64,000 nt of DNA, taken from the NCBI RefSeq assembly GCF_020184175.1, contig NW_026083024.1, positions 1-64,000 of the forward strand, in the 5' to 3' direction. The notes under the pieces are model-generated. The model was not told the origin of the DNA, made no database searches, and saw nothing but the letters and a program-made list of their open reading frames with translations. Source of the DNA: Aphis gossypii (lineage: Eukaryota > Arthropoda > Insecta > Hemiptera > Aphididae). Below, one piece after another: positions 1 through 10,446 of this stretch. Within the stretch, counting starts at the first letter, position 1; every line of letters starts with the position of its first letter. A program made the translations under genes and the position numbers.

Positions 1-463
1 CCTTCTTCAAAATTTCCCGTAGATCAGTTTCGGAAAAAATTGGTCTAGCCGAGGTTTTAAATGAACGATTTTCTGATTAATTACCAACATTCGGAATATT
101 GTACGTAAGCTTTCAACTTTAAATTAAACTTAATTGGATGTTTAGATGCTAGTGATTTTAGTAACTCGACTAATTCAGATTTAATCAAATTAAAAAATTC
201 AATATAGTTTTGAATATTTTCTTTATTTTTTGAGTAATATCAAACTTGCAGAAAATGAAATTTCGGTAAAGCCGGGAGACCGTACAAGAAATAAACTTGT
301 ATTTTAGCCTTGATAGCAGACGCAGTGTTTACGGAATAAGTATGTTTCCCGTTATCATTCGTAGTGTAGAATCTTTTTTTTATTATTATTATTTTTAAAT
401 GTTTTATTCAATCTGTTACAAAATGAACAATAAGAACAATTGAGAAAGTATTAGAAAGTAAAT

Positions 464-616
464 TTAATTACCCAGTAGATTTCTACACCATTTGCGCTTT
501 GGGAGCCGTTTGGGAGGATTTCCAGCGATAGTCAAGGAAGAGATGTCGTGTATGAGTGGGTTTCTATGATTTAAAAGACGGTTATGGAATCTTTTGTAGT
601 GTGTTTTAGCCTGCAA
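464..616 (-). pseudogene. ORF2 C-terminal tail of the same Jockey-like element
   Basis: The minus strand reads about 50 codons ending in TAA at 464-466. They include HYKRFHNRLLNHRNPL and end RLPKRKWCRNLLGN. This is the basic His/Arg/Asn-rich end typical of Jockey ORF2 proteins, followed 70 bases later by the A-rich 3' tail. It sits only about 90 bases from the truncated endonuclease, which locates the internal deletion between 616 and 708. Confidence 0.7.
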
Positions 617-707
617 CATGGGGTATGGAAACGTAGTATGGTGCTTTAGTGATTTGTCTTAGAGTTTTGGATTGATAGAACCTAGTAGACGACGACCAAG
701 TGGCTGT

Positions 708-1562
708 TTAGGTGGAAGTGATAAACGAGTTAATTGCATCATCAATATCAGAGGGAGATTTAAGACAATTTTTAAGATTTATTTGTTGATCTTGAGTAAG
801 TTGAAAGTGTTCCCAATCCATATGACCATTCGTGAGGGTCGAAGGGAGAGGTTTAATTGGGGGTAATGTGTAAATTGTCAGCAGAACGGGGGAGTGGTCT
901 GAGCAGAGTTCATTTAAGTTTGTTTTATGACAGTTAAGACTATTTGAGATTTTCGTTATGTAAATATCAAGTATGTCAGGTCTTTTTCTGGGCGAATTGG
1001 ACCAATACGTAGGAGAAGAGGGTGAGAGTACTTTATATTGCTGAAGTGTTATGGTGCAGTGTAGGAGGTGGCCACGGGGATTATTTGTATGGTATCCCCA
1101 TTGAGTATGCTTAGCATTTATGTCTCCCTCCATTATAAATTCTGATCCGAGATAATTAAAATAGTCATTAAATTGATTTGATGTTATATTGTGACGTGGT
1201 GGATAGTACGCTACTGATATTGTAATAGAATGATGGTTCAGTGATAAAGATATGGTACAAGCTTGTATATGTGGTGTTTGGTTATTAGGTAAAGGGTAAA
1301 ATTGGAGTGTGGATCTGACAATTATTGCTGCTCCAGAGTGAGCTGTGTCGACAAAGCGGCAAGTGTGAAAGCATTTATAGCCGGGTAGTTTAAGAGTAAA
1401 AGTGTTGGTGAAGTGGGTTTTAGATATAAGTGTAACGTCAATTTTTTTGTTTTGTAATGTGGCTTGTAATTCATTTTTATGTCTATTGAGCCCGTTTGCG
1501 TTCCAAGTGAGTATGAGGAGAGAGTTACAAGTATATGCATTAGGGATTTTGTTGGGTGGCAA
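708..1562 (-). pseudogene. Jockey-type ORF2, apurinic-like endonuclease domain
   Basis: The 284-codon open frame is an exonuclease-endonuclease-phosphatase fold domain that nicks target DNA for retrotransposition. Motifs seen in order: WNANGL near residue 20, a degenerate ISKTHF near 47 (the family has ISETHL, so the catalytic Glu is Lys here), GDINAKHTQWG near 145 and SDHSPV near 222. The frame ends at 708, well before any reverse transcriptase motif. The lost Glu and the missing RT show the copy is dead. Confidence 0.88.
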
Positions 1563-2137
1563 GAAGTTTAGTTATTAAGGAGGTAAGGAGAGTGATCAGG
1601 GAATTAATGATGAACTTGAGTTCGTTTATAAAATTTGAAAGAGCATTATTCTCAATGAGAGGAGGTGGATTTGTTGGCGAGCTACGTGTGGCGTAATTAC
1701 CTGAAACATTTGCATAAGATCTACCCTGTGGATTTGGCGGAGGATGGTTGACTGTTGAACTGCTTAGCTGGGCTAGATGTGGAGTGGGCTGGTGTTGTTG
1801 ATAATGTTGATTGAATTTGGTAGTGGTTGATGGTTGACGGCGACGGCTTTGAAGTTCTTTATGCACGGTGCAGCCTTTGTAGTTGGCTGATTGATTCCTG
1901 CTACATAGGGCGCATGTAACAGGAGTGTCTGGTGATTTGTTGCATGTTGAGGTATGACGGTATTCGGCGCATTTTACGCAGCGTGGAGCATAAGCACAGT
2001 GTGCCCTGGTGTGGCTGTATGATTAGCAGTTTTAACACCGGGGGATTTCCCGGCGTTTGTGCGGTTCTTCGACCTTGATTTTTGTGTGCAAGAGTGACGT
2101 GACTTTCTGCAAGCACGCGACGTTTTACCACGCCCAC
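1540..2137 (-). pseudogene. Jockey-type ORF1 (gag-like) C-terminal part, broken
   Basis: Nucleic-acid-binding ORF1 protein of a Jockey-like element. In one frame the minus strand reads three tandem zinc knuckles, the last as CALC...NYKGC (about 1860-1920), a signature of this family. The first knuckle contains two in-frame TAA codons (about 2025-2050), and the frame open from 2137 is a different one, so the gene has both nonsense and frameshift damage. Downstream of the knuckles is a Gln/Pro/Asn-rich, low-complexity tail ending at 1540. The N-terminal half of ORF1 is absent or unrecognisable. Confidence 0.75.
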
Positions 2138-3528
2138 TACTAGTAATCGGCGGCCAGCTGACGGTTGTGTCTATTCAGGAGCGATGTTTATTATAATATG
2201 AACCTTCTTCCATGACGAATCGCGCGTAAATATACAAGTAAATGAGTAAATGCAGCTGTAATATTTTTAGTACCCTCGGGTTCCGATGTGATTTGTATTT
2301 ATAATACATTATTAGATATTTACTTCATGAACTATTTATAATACAGTAAATAATAACTAATTTATAGCAATAACCTAAAATAATATTACCTAAATATCTA
2401 AATAATAGGTTTGTTGTAGTTAAATGTATTGCGTACATTTTACATTATACGTTTGTACGTGAACATGCTACCACTTAAATATTTTTTTGGTAATTTAAAG
2501 AAAAATAGAATATTGAGCACAATATACCTGTACCTAACTTAACACACTTAAAATAAATAATTTAATCATTTTATAATCTAATATTTTATAACCTAATCAG
2601 GCACGCTTACTAGCCGGGTGTGGCTCGCTCTAAGTGAGTAACTTAGGCCAGAGACGAGACTAAAGAAAATATAGTAAAAACTATAGTAGTCACAATTTTA
2701 GTTAACCTAACCTCCGAAGGTTATGTGAAGGGGCCAAAGAGGGTCCTAACCTAACCTTCGAGAGGGTTGAGCAAAAATTGTTTTACCGGGAATTCGGTCG
2801 GAAATGGTAATCGAGTGTCTAGAAGTAAAAAGTAGGAAAAGTACTGAAGTCGATTGTTGTGTTTGCGAGTTATTATATTTTTTTTTTTCTATCTACTACT
2901 TTAGTATAATAAATATATATATAAACATATATAAAACTAATATATCTGATAGTATTATCATTGATCATTCTTGGTGTAAAAGTGTATCTCGACAGTAATT
3001 TATTACCCGACTGTGTTTTTAATGTATATACTGTATATAATAATATTATAATATATAAATATAAATATTAAAATAAAAAATACAAAAAATGGTAATTGAT
3101 TGTCTAGCTATCAGTCCTAAACCGGTGTATTACCGTGTCCCGTTGCATGCCCGGTTCTTTTTTGTATATAAAAAAATAAATAAATACGAAAAATAGTTAC
3201 GGAGTAACTAGCTATTAGTCCTTTAGAGTTTCAATTTGATATCTGTGCTGGGGTATGTATATTATGATTATGAAATAAAGTTAAACTTGGCGACAGTTTA
3301 ATACATACAATATTAGTTAAATGGCAATAATGAGTATTTCTTTAATTGACCTTTTTTTATAATTTTTTTTTTTTACTGTGTAATAGTAAATACATACGAG
3401 TATTATATATTATTTAATAAAGATTTTGGATAGACACAAAAAAATATACCACACACATTTACAAAGATCATCAGCAGCAACACAGTAGAAATACGCAATA
3501 ACAGAGCGCGCAAAACAGAATTAATAAA
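2138..3528. other. AT-rich interval without a recognised gene
   Basis: Short open frames here have no recognisable motifs. The only local structure seen is a repeated CCTAACCT-type motif around 2700-2765 that forms imperfect inverted copies. Confidence 0.5.
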
Positions 3529-4185
3529 TGTGGTGGAAATACGACCGTATATCCAACCATCGAACAAATACTTATAACAAACGCCGTACCGACTAGTAAA
3601 CCACGGTTGCTAGTCAGCCAATCAGAAGGACAAAACAATCAGTCAATAAAACAACCAATCAGAAAGCTAATAAAGATACAAAAACACTATATATAACAGG
3701 ACAAAAATTAGATACTAACCTAACCATCGAGTCGGCATCAACTAATTCGACGACGCTAACCGCTCGGGCAACGATTGGAATCGCCGGACCGAACGGCATA
3801 CTGCACAACACATGACTGCTGCCATCTACCCTGCTTTCCCCCTCACCGGCCACTTGCTAAAGTACTGTCATTCTGAGATCCTTTTCGCCGTTTGTATAAG
3901 TTACGCGCTACTGGTGGGGGTCTCCTTCCCATTGTATGATCCCATGTATTATTTCATTCCCATTATATGTGATAGGACCGAACGAAAATATCGTCGGTCG
4001 AACACTAGCTCTCACCGCGTCAGTCCACTTGTGAAAACCTGGCAGACGCACCTGTGAATCTCACTCCTCCCATATATTGTATAAATATTAATATATTAAT
4101 TGTATAAATAAAAGACCAGACGTAAAACCTAAAACCAAGGTATATTTATTTGTACAAGGAACGGTTGGTAATGAAACTTTCCACA
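3529..4185 (+). mobile_element. Candidate solo LTR
   Basis: The interval begins TGTGGTGGAAA and ends TTTCCACA, so the tips form the short TG...CA inverted repeat of an LTR. It contains a TATA-like CTATATATAAC near 3688 and AATAAAAG near 4107, about 420 bases downstream, which gives the U3-R-U5 order on the plus strand. No matching target duplication flanks it (left ..TAAA, right CCGT..) and no internal retroviral ORF is present. It may be one LTR of a deleted element. Confidence 0.4.
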
Positions 4186-4751
4186 CCGTATCACATGTTT
4201 ATATTATCCAAAAGTGTGCACATAACGTGAAAAGAATGAATAATAGAATGTAGTTACTAATTTTACAGTTAGTTGATTACTGTTGAAGTCTTGTCTGGTG
4301 TCTACTTACACACTGAAATATATGTATATACAGAAGAAATAATTAATAAAAATAAATGTCAACTGTTAACACTAATTGTATTGAGTATTGTTGTACATAA
4401 TAACAAAATAACAACAACTGTGTTTTAGGCAAGAATGTGATGGTATGAAGGTATTGTAATATTGTAAAAATTTAATCATATTCTTAAAATTGGTTTTTGG
4501 ATTAAGGGTTAGTGATTAAAATGTTCCCCACGTATAGTTTTAACATTGTAATGTTATAGTAGTTGTATTATTTTATGATTGATAAATATAAATGATAGAT
4601 ATTAATGTATTTAAATATGTTTGTTACTTAAGAGCGGTATATTAAATGTATTATGTGTGCTTGTGTGTAAATAGCTAAATGTATAATAATAAGTACAATC
4701 TTAAAATATTACTCAAAAGCCACGGCGAATGGATTAATTCGCCGTTTTAGA
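4186..4751. other. AT-rich interval without a recognised gene
   Basis: No coding signature or repeat structure stood out. It lies between the LTR-like block and the end of the Helitron-like exon. Confidence 0.5.
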
Positions 4752-5288
4752 CTATTTAGCTCTGTGATCAAGTTCTCCAAAAGTCGTCTTTGGCATCCGA
4801 ATTTGGTTGGCTGTCTCCGGTTCAATGAAATAGAACTCACAGTACCTCGGTTGCTTCAGTTTATTTCTGATAACATCATTACTATTCCTGTGATACACCT
4901 GCCCATGAACAGTGAACACTCTCGGTCCCTGACCTAGTAATCGTCTTAGGTTAAGGTCAGTAGAGAACGCAGCAAACGTCAAGGTGTTGTTGTATCGGCG
5001 GATTTCTTTTCCAAAATGTTTGGCCACTTGTGAATCATCAATCAACAAACGAATTAATAATTCTGGCGGATGACCCAACATACGATTTCCTGTAACGGCC
5101 ATTTGACCATTATTGCAACACGTGCTAAAATGATTAAGCCTTCCATGTGAACGCTCGCATGAAAAATAACGTGCGCCACAATGCTTGCAGATTACATCCA
5201 ACGTCCCTATGTGATGACGTTCTGGAAGTTCATGTTGAATGCCAGCCGGACGATCCCTCGTGGGCACAACTGGGGGAATCAGTATGAA
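4752..5288 (-). pseudogene. Helitron Rep/helicase-like N-terminal domain, truncated exon
   Basis: The 178-residue reading matches the region just before the Rep HUH nuclease in Helitron proteins. It has a CxxC pair (CKHCGARYF), then CCNNGQ, then RRYNNTLTFAAF, then HGQVYHR. In complete Helitrons this stretch opens a protein of well over a thousand residues with HUH nuclease and Pif1-type helicase; here the frame stops at 4752. The sequence just upstream ends in a good 3' splice site (ATTATTACAG before 5288), so this is likely an exon, with the first in-frame residues before the nominal start contributed by splicing. It could be a captured fragment used as the last exon of a host or chimeric gene. 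No ATG supports an independent start. Confidence 0.65.
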
Positions 5289-5343
5289 CTGTAATAATCC
5301 AAGTCAAATTGTTGTTAATAAAAATAAAAATTGTTATCAATGT

Positions 5344-5693
5344 TTAATTTGATGTGACATATTTATTGGCCTCTTCAACGACGCCTGGTAGTAATACGTC
5401 GAATATAATATCTCTGAATTCAAATACTGCCTGTGCGCCAGCCGGCAGAAGATCAACAATCTCAATGTCACCTGGTACCATTTTCACTTGGGTATCATCC
5501 ATCTGGATAACAATTACCTCAACGTTGTCGTCGTTCATTTTGACCTCAACAACCTCATTTCCATGCACTTCTTGTTCACCGCTTACCGCCACAATTTCAA
5601 AGTCCAGTTTATTTTCTTCTACCTAAAAGATAAAAAGAGGACAGTTTTAATGTATGTATAATGTATAACATCAGCTCAAATGATCAACATATC

Positions 5694-5735
<42 letters not shown>

Positions 5736-6658
5736 CGTGCCAGTATCAGATTAAAATCCAAATGGTTATTTTGAACGAAAGTTAAACTCAATAACGAAAT
5801 ATGTCTTTATTGCATATAAATTAAATACATGTAACAAATTAAATAAGTGGCTGAGTGTCGTGAAAGTGCTCAGTTGTTGATAGCTTTAATACATCTGCCG
5901 TTGCTGGTCTTCGGGCTCCCTTATATATTGTGGTGCGTCTCTTGTTTAAGTCGAGTTGTCGCCTTCTGGGTGAAACCAGGTGTCCTTGTAGTTGTTGTTG
6001 CAAACTCGGACACGAATTTGAGAATGTGCAATAACATCTCAAATGCATCATTAGTGCACTATAATTATTGATGCGCTTACTATCCCGACAAGTGTCATGG
6101 TCATAGTAGCATCCGCATTACCCTCGACACTGGTCATACTAACTTAGCCTTGATATCTCGTAGCCCATAACAATATTAAATAAAAAACGAAAAATCACAC
6201 CATCAACACAATTAATGTGACATAATAATCATTTATAAATAATTCAAAGATAGGAAGTATAACAGTACAACACATTGTATATTAAAAAAAAAAGCATAGA
6301 CCGGCTATTGAAATATTATGAATTGTTAAAAAATAATTATATACTCACTAAAGACGACACTGTCTGCAAATAAGACGGCGACGAATTGCACTTACCGTGA
6401 AGTCAACGTCACGTACAAAATGCCTTGAACATAGTTTGAAATTGGGCATTATCAGTTGTACATTTACACTGTTGGTTTCAGTAAATAACACCCATAGCCG
6501 CCTCAGTTCATCATCGCTGGAAACCTAATGTGATCATTAAAGGTTATGCATAATTTTTGTTCATGTACGGCTAAAGAAATAGTAAAATTATTTGTAACCT
6601 GTGTAAAGAGACTTTAGCAAGACCGTCGACGTTACCACACATCGCAGAGTTTAACCAT
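5344..6658 (-). pseudogene. THAP-domain gene, three exons, two frameshifts
   Basis: THAP domains are C2CH zinc-binding DNA-binding modules found in host regulators and in P-element transposases. Minus-strand exons: 6658-6599 (starts MVKLCDV, then CGN.., ends SLHR), 6524-6396 and 5622-5344. Exon 1 ends CACAG and exon 2 begins GTTTCC, so the junction rebuilds the THAP hallmark HRFP. Exon 2 carries LRRLW and the CSRHF metal ligands and ends DVDFT at a GTAAGT donor. Exon 3 begins at TCTTTTAG and adds an acidic tail ending YVTSN. Two single-base losses break the frame: one near the second Cys in exon 1, one just after HRFP in exon 2. The second intron contains a solo LTR. The downstream Helitron-like exon may or may not have belonged to this gene. 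Confidence 0.7.
5731..6172 (-). mobile_element. Solo LTR, gypsy-like, 442 bp
   Basis: On the minus strand it runs TGTTATGGG to CACGCAACA. It contains TATATAAGGGAGC as a TATA box and AATAAAGACA as a poly(A) signal at spacings usual for an LTR. The plus-strand edges are TGTTGCG and CATAACA, flanked on both sides by ATAT. That fits a 4-bp target duplication, although the left flank is an (AT)n run and so is ambiguous. It belongs to the same family as the LTR at 25423-26007. It sits in the second intron of the THAP gene. No retroviral coding sequence is nearby. Confidence 0.75.
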
Positions 6659-6659
6659 G

Positions 6660-7060
6660 ATTATTAGGAACCTTAAAAATGACATTTTGAAGGTAGGTAT
6701 AATGTAATAGAAGCATATTAAATCGAAAAGGTAATACATATTTTTTATTAATAGTTTTATTAGCCTCAGCAATGAAATACCTATACACATAGTAATGTAA
6801 TGTATCATATTACGTAAAAAGAACACTGCGTAAGTATATCGTAATTTTATCTGTGTGTTATCATGTATTATTAATGGTGATATCAGGGCAACTTGGGAAT
6901 TCCGAGAGTTCTGTTATTTTTAGAAAAACTGTGAGTTATTATATTTTTTTGTTACACGTCCCATTATTCAATATTTATATGTATATTGTACACACACATA
7001 TACCGTACTTGCATATACAAAATAATGTACAAAATGTTACAAACCCAACTAGTATCCCTA
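6660..7060. other. Interval without a recognised gene
   Basis: AT-rich DNA between the THAP exon 1 start and the Polinton-type terminal modules. Open frames are short and lack motifs. Confidence 0.4.
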
Positions 7061-7430
7061 ATAGTAGTATAAATATGGGGCGTCTGGCTCTATTTTTCAG
7101 CGGAGATGAAAAAAGTTTGAGGGGGTATGGTCCCCTTGCAGTGTAAGAAATTCCCGCTGTAAAATGGAGCCAGACGCCCCATGGTTTTTCTAACCATTTA
7201 TTAGTATAAATATGGGGCGTCTGGCTCCATTTTTCAGCGGAGATGAAAAAAGTTTGAGGGGGTATTGTCCCCTTGCAGTGTAAGAAATTCCCGCTATAAA
7301 ATGGAGTCAGTCGTCCCACGTTGTTTCAGGGAAACCATGAGGCGTTTGGCTCCATTTTTATAGGGACACAAAAAATGTTTAAAGCGGAATGTCCTTCTTT
7401 CAGTATAAAAAATTTCCCTATTACTTTTAC
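7061..7430. repeat. Tandem terminal modules of a second, older Polinton
   Basis: Two close copies (about 7075-7185 and 7212-7320) and one decayed copy (about 7335-7430) of a roughly 135-base module. Each starts GGGGCGTCTGGCTC, contains CAGCGGAGATGAAAAAAG and GTTTGAGGGGG, and ends in an inverted form of its start (GAGCCAGACGCCCC). The core AGCGGAGA..AAAAGTTTGAGGGG is also the core of the terminal inverted repeats of the Polinton at 14514-41796. The modules lie just outside the stop of the truncated capsid gene, where that Polinton also has its TIR. Confidence 0.65.
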
Positions 7431-7593
7431 TGAAAATAAAACATGATTAGTTATTAGTTAAACGAATCATTTTCGTTTAAATTTCTGAAATAAATAAAAT
7501 CATTTTTTTTATTATCATTTTGTTTATTTATTTTAAATTAATTAATAGTATTTAACATCAAGTATTTTAAATAAATCAGTTTTTTAATATTAT

Positions 7594-8719
7594 TCACACT
7601 AGTTTTCTTACTTCTCTAGTAAAAGGTACATATTCAACAATGCGATCATGAATTAATAAACAATAAGCAGTTACACCTGTAAGAGATTCCGATGCTTCAA
7701 TTTCCAATTGTAATCTAATAATATAATAATATAATAATATAATATTATAATATTATAATATTATATATAATTGCACATCTACTGATGATGCTGTAACCGA
7801 ATCGTTCTGTTTTGAAGTATCGATAACTACAATTGGAGCGTTCGATAGAAAAGTAGAGGGACTTAATAAGGGGTTTCGTATATTTTTTTCATAGTACGAT
7901 TTTTGAAACGATGTATACATATCATATAATAAGGTGAAATTATTTTTCGTAAAATCTAAATTCAAATTATCATATGGATAAGCTATTGAGTTAAGAAATA
8001 CATTAACGTTTGTTATATTACAGTGATCAAATATACTACAATCTTTTTCTAACGAATTTTTACGTCCTTTTTGTAATCCGATTTGTAATCCGTTGTAATC
8101 GTGGTTTTTCTAATTTTGATGCTGTCTTCAAGTTCCACACTACTTTTTTTGTGGTTCCGAGTTCAGGATATTCAAAAGTTTCAAAAGATCTGAACGGGAT
8201 AAACAAACTTTTTTCTTTTTCAATAAGTTTTAATAATTTTAACCTTTCTTCATCATCAACATTAATATGTGGAACCTTCCAAACTATTTTATTCAAATCA
8301 ACTTTTCCAGAATTTGTACTTGCACTGGTTATTACCTTTAGAGCGTTTAAATCGTTATGACTTCGAGTTAATATTAGTTCTAATCTAGAATTAACTAATA
8401 TCTTTTTAAAGTCTTCAAATAGACCTAACCAATATTTCAACGGAATTCATGCACTAAATTCTCCATTATTATTTGCTGGGTTTGAACTATTTTTAAAAAT
8501 CCAACCAGCATTTTCATAACAATTATAATTATCAGGTGTACCTGATAGATAACCTTTTAACGAACTGGTAATACCAAGTACACGTGTTCTATCTACTTCT
8601 ATTCCATTGATTTCAAGTCGTATTTGATCAAAGAGATAGGAAAAACCGTTATTAGTAAGTTTTACTTTTCCAGCATCAGATACTTGACCTTCTAAATATA
8701 TAAAAGTAGTAGGAAAAGG
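7594..8719 (-). pseudogene. Polinton major capsid protein, truncated copy
   Basis: Double jelly-roll major capsid protein relic. The minus strand follows the intact gene at 40008-41207 almost codon for codon from its YLEGQVSDAGK region through KYWLGLFEDFKK, FRSFETFEYPELGTTKKVVW and the C-terminal VPFTREVRKLV, ending in TGA at 7594-7596. Damage: the first about 60 codons are gone where the sequence meets a C-rich minisatellite at 8720, an AT microsatellite (7717-7769) sits in the C-terminal part, and there are several single-base shifts. Its orientation is opposite to the other Polinton. Confidence 0.85.
7717..7769. repeat. AT microsatellite inside the capsid pseudogene
   Basis: Perfect TAATA repeats followed by their mirror ATTAT repeats, forming a potential hairpin that interrupts the capsid reading frame. 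Confidence 0.8.
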
Positions 8720-9020
8720 CCGCTACTGGATACCCCCCGCTTCACCCCCCCCCGCCTTCCAGCCGACCCACCATGCCCCACCCTAACCCCCCGAATCGTT
8801 ACCCCTCCACACACCCCCAGCCTAAACTGTCCCACCCTACGTCACAAGACCCCCCCTCCACACACCCCCTGCCTATACTGCCCCACCCTACGTCACAGGA
8901 CCCCCCTTCACCAACCCCCCGCCTATACTGCCCCACCCTACGTCACAAGACCCCCGAGCCCCCCACGAACCCCCCGAGCCCCTCCCCCCACCCCCAATCT
9001 ATACCGAGCAGCCACCCCCT
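8720..9020. repeat. C-rich minisatellite, about 50-base unit
   Basis: At least three or four imperfect copies of a unit containing CCTATACTGCCCCACC and TACGTCACAAGACCCCCC. The plus strand is almost free of G over 250 bases, so the complement is rich in G-runs and could form G-quadruplexes. This composition is unlike the AT-rich surroundings and marks the exact break of the capsid pseudogene. The open frame that spans it is a by-product of the repeat. Confidence 0.8.
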
Positions 9021-9059
9021 CCCTCCCCCGCATATCTACTATGTAATCGGAGCACCGTC

Positions 9060-9290
9060 GCCCCGCCCATCACACTATTATCATGTCCTATTATCGACGT
9101 CGTCGACGGTGTCGCCATCTGTCCGAACATTTCGCTGACTCGGTTCTTCCGCCCCGTATCAGCTGCTGCTAAATACGATATGTGTTATCACGCTATCATT
9201 CTTATCTTCGACGGTGGCGCCATCTATCCGTACATGGGACTGACGCGGTTTTTTCGCCTCGCATCCGTGCGGTATCTCCATGTTATCACA
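9060..9290. repeat. Imperfect tandem duplication, about 120-base unit
   Basis: Two consecutive copies (about 9065-9180 and 9185-9290) share ATCGACG/TTCGACGG, GCGCCATCT or TCGCCATCT, CCG.ACAT, ACTG or CTGAC, CGGTT and TATCACAC blocks. The base composition is GC-richer than the flanks. No coding function is evident. Confidence 0.55.
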
Positions 9291-9329
9291 CTAAAATCCC
9301 GCCACTTTTACCACGAGCGCCGTGAGTAC

Positions 9330-9595
9330 ACACACGTATAAAACATATACATATACGTATAAAAACATACACATAAAAGTGTAAAACATATACATACATG
9401 TATAAAACATATACATATACATACAAAACATATACATATGCGTATAAAACATATACATAAATGTGTAAAACATATACATTCGCGTATAAAACATATACAT
9501 AAATGTGTAAGACATATACATTCACGTATAAAACATATACATATACGTATAAAAACATATACATAAATGTGTAAAACATATATATACATGCATAC
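9330..9595. repeat. Minisatellite of TATAAAACATATACAT units
   Basis: About ten tandem units of 24-30 bases with core TATAAAACATATACAT, differing in short variable parts (ACG, AAATGTG, GCG). All three minus frames are open across it because no unit contains a stop in that direction. Those frames are artefacts, not genes. Confidence 0.85.
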
Positions 9596-9717
9596 TTTTA
9601 GCAGGATACGGAGTCAAATACTAAAGCGATTGAATTGTTTAGTATAATTAGATGTTTATTCAATAAAAATATATTATACAGGTTATCGTGTTATATCCGA
9701 CATGAATAAACTGCATA

Positions 9718-10059
9718 TTATCCGACGACATCATACGATTCCGTTTTACATATATGGACTAGGTCATTACTATTACCGCGATTATTACGAATGTTATTAA
9801 ATTCATTTTTAACATTCGTAATAAATTGAGCGCCTTTATATAATAACACATATACGCATTTAGGGTTATGCACGGCATGCTGCTGCCAAACTTCATCATT
9901 CCCCCCCCCCCAATTCACCAGCAATAGGCCGCAGTAGTAACATTGTACCAAATCCTTTGTTCCGGAATAAATGAATCCGCATTCAGCCAGTGAATATTTA
10001 TCTTGATACGATCGATGACGGCTGTATACATGGTAATAGTTCGCGCGTGGTGTATACAC
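9718..10059 (-). CDS. BIR-domain (IAP-like) protein of the older Polinton
   Basis: Single baculoviral IAP repeat protein of 113 residues. The motif DKYSLAECGFIYSG is followed by the zinc ligands CxxC (CYYC), NW, then H and C in QQHAVHNPKC, giving the BIR C-x2-C...H-x6-C arrangement. No RING finger follows, so it is not a typical E3-type IAP. BIR proteins of other viruses and insects bind caspases or their antagonists; such a role here is inference. It shares the motif order and the C-terminal SYDxV with the BIR protein at 15153-15557, and, like it, lies at the end of a Polinton opposite the capsid gene. A C12 run at 9901-9912 codes for Gly-Gly-Gly and may vary in length. Confidence 0.75.
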   Translation of the reverse strand: MYTPRANYYHVYSRHRSYQDKYSLAECGFIYSGTKDLVQCYYCGLLLVNWGGGNDEVWQQHAVHNPKCVYVLLYKGAQFITNVKNEFNNIRNNRGNSNDLVHICKTESYDVVG

Positions 10060-10446
10060 GTCAATAATAATAATAGTAACAAAAATAATATGAATTAAAA
10101 TATTTGAATAGCAAATTCAATGTCGAGCAGTTATTCCTCGTTATCAGATAACCGCCGCCGCCGCCGCCCCCGCCGCTGTCGCGTCGTTGTTGACCATACA
10201 GATGTGTGGTATGATATCGCCACCAGTGTCATTGTTAACACATCTTGCACGACGCGCATATTTCGTGTGTAATTTATATATATATAACACATACTCCTCG
10301 TATAATATACCCCGAAACATAGCGCTGGTTTTTCTTAACGCCCGAATAGTTATTGAATCTTAATAGTTCTTGCGTATATTCATTGACTCGTCTACATTTT
10401 ATTATTATTATTATTTTAAAACGTTGTTTGTATTACATTCTCGAAA

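Larger units (their letters stand above)
373..2137 (-). mobile_element. Jockey-like non-LTR retrotransposon, internally deleted copy
   Basis: Read on the minus strand the order is: ORF1 with gag-type zinc knuckles (2137-1540), ORF2 endonuclease (1562-708), then directly the last about 50 residues of an ORF2 (616-464), and an A-rich (ATT/AAT)n tail at 373-396. The whole reverse transcriptase domain that should lie between endonuclease and tail is missing, so this is an internal deletion, not ordinary 5' truncation. ORF1 and ORF2 overlap by 23 bases (1540-1562), as is common in Jockey elements. The upstream boundary is not defined and no target duplication was found. The copy cannot encode a working retrotransposase. 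Confidence 0.85.

Noticed and set aside
1..372. Window start beyond the Jockey A-rich tail
   Set aside because: No gene or repeat could be supported there.
2701..2765. CCTAACCT motifs as possible telomeric repeats
   Set aside because: Only a few scattered copies, not a TTAGG array.
3659..4057. Open frames on both strands near 3.7-4.0 kb
   Set aside because: Both fall inside the LTR-like block and lack motifs.
5839..6071. Open frames on both strands around 5.9-6.0 kb
   Set aside because: They lie entirely within the solo LTR and have no motif.
6853..7319. Open frames over the GGGGCGTCTGGCTC modules
   Set aside because: Created by the repeated modules; repeats in the translation simply mirror the DNA repeat.
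8773..9138. Pro-rich open frame of 121 residues
   Set aside because: Translation of the C-rich minisatellite and the duplicated block after it; no stops for compositional reasons only.
9286..9589. Three overlapping minus-strand open frames rich in Tyr, Val and Met
   Set aside because: All three frames are open because the underlying minisatellite unit has no stop on that strand. No protein-like composition or motif.
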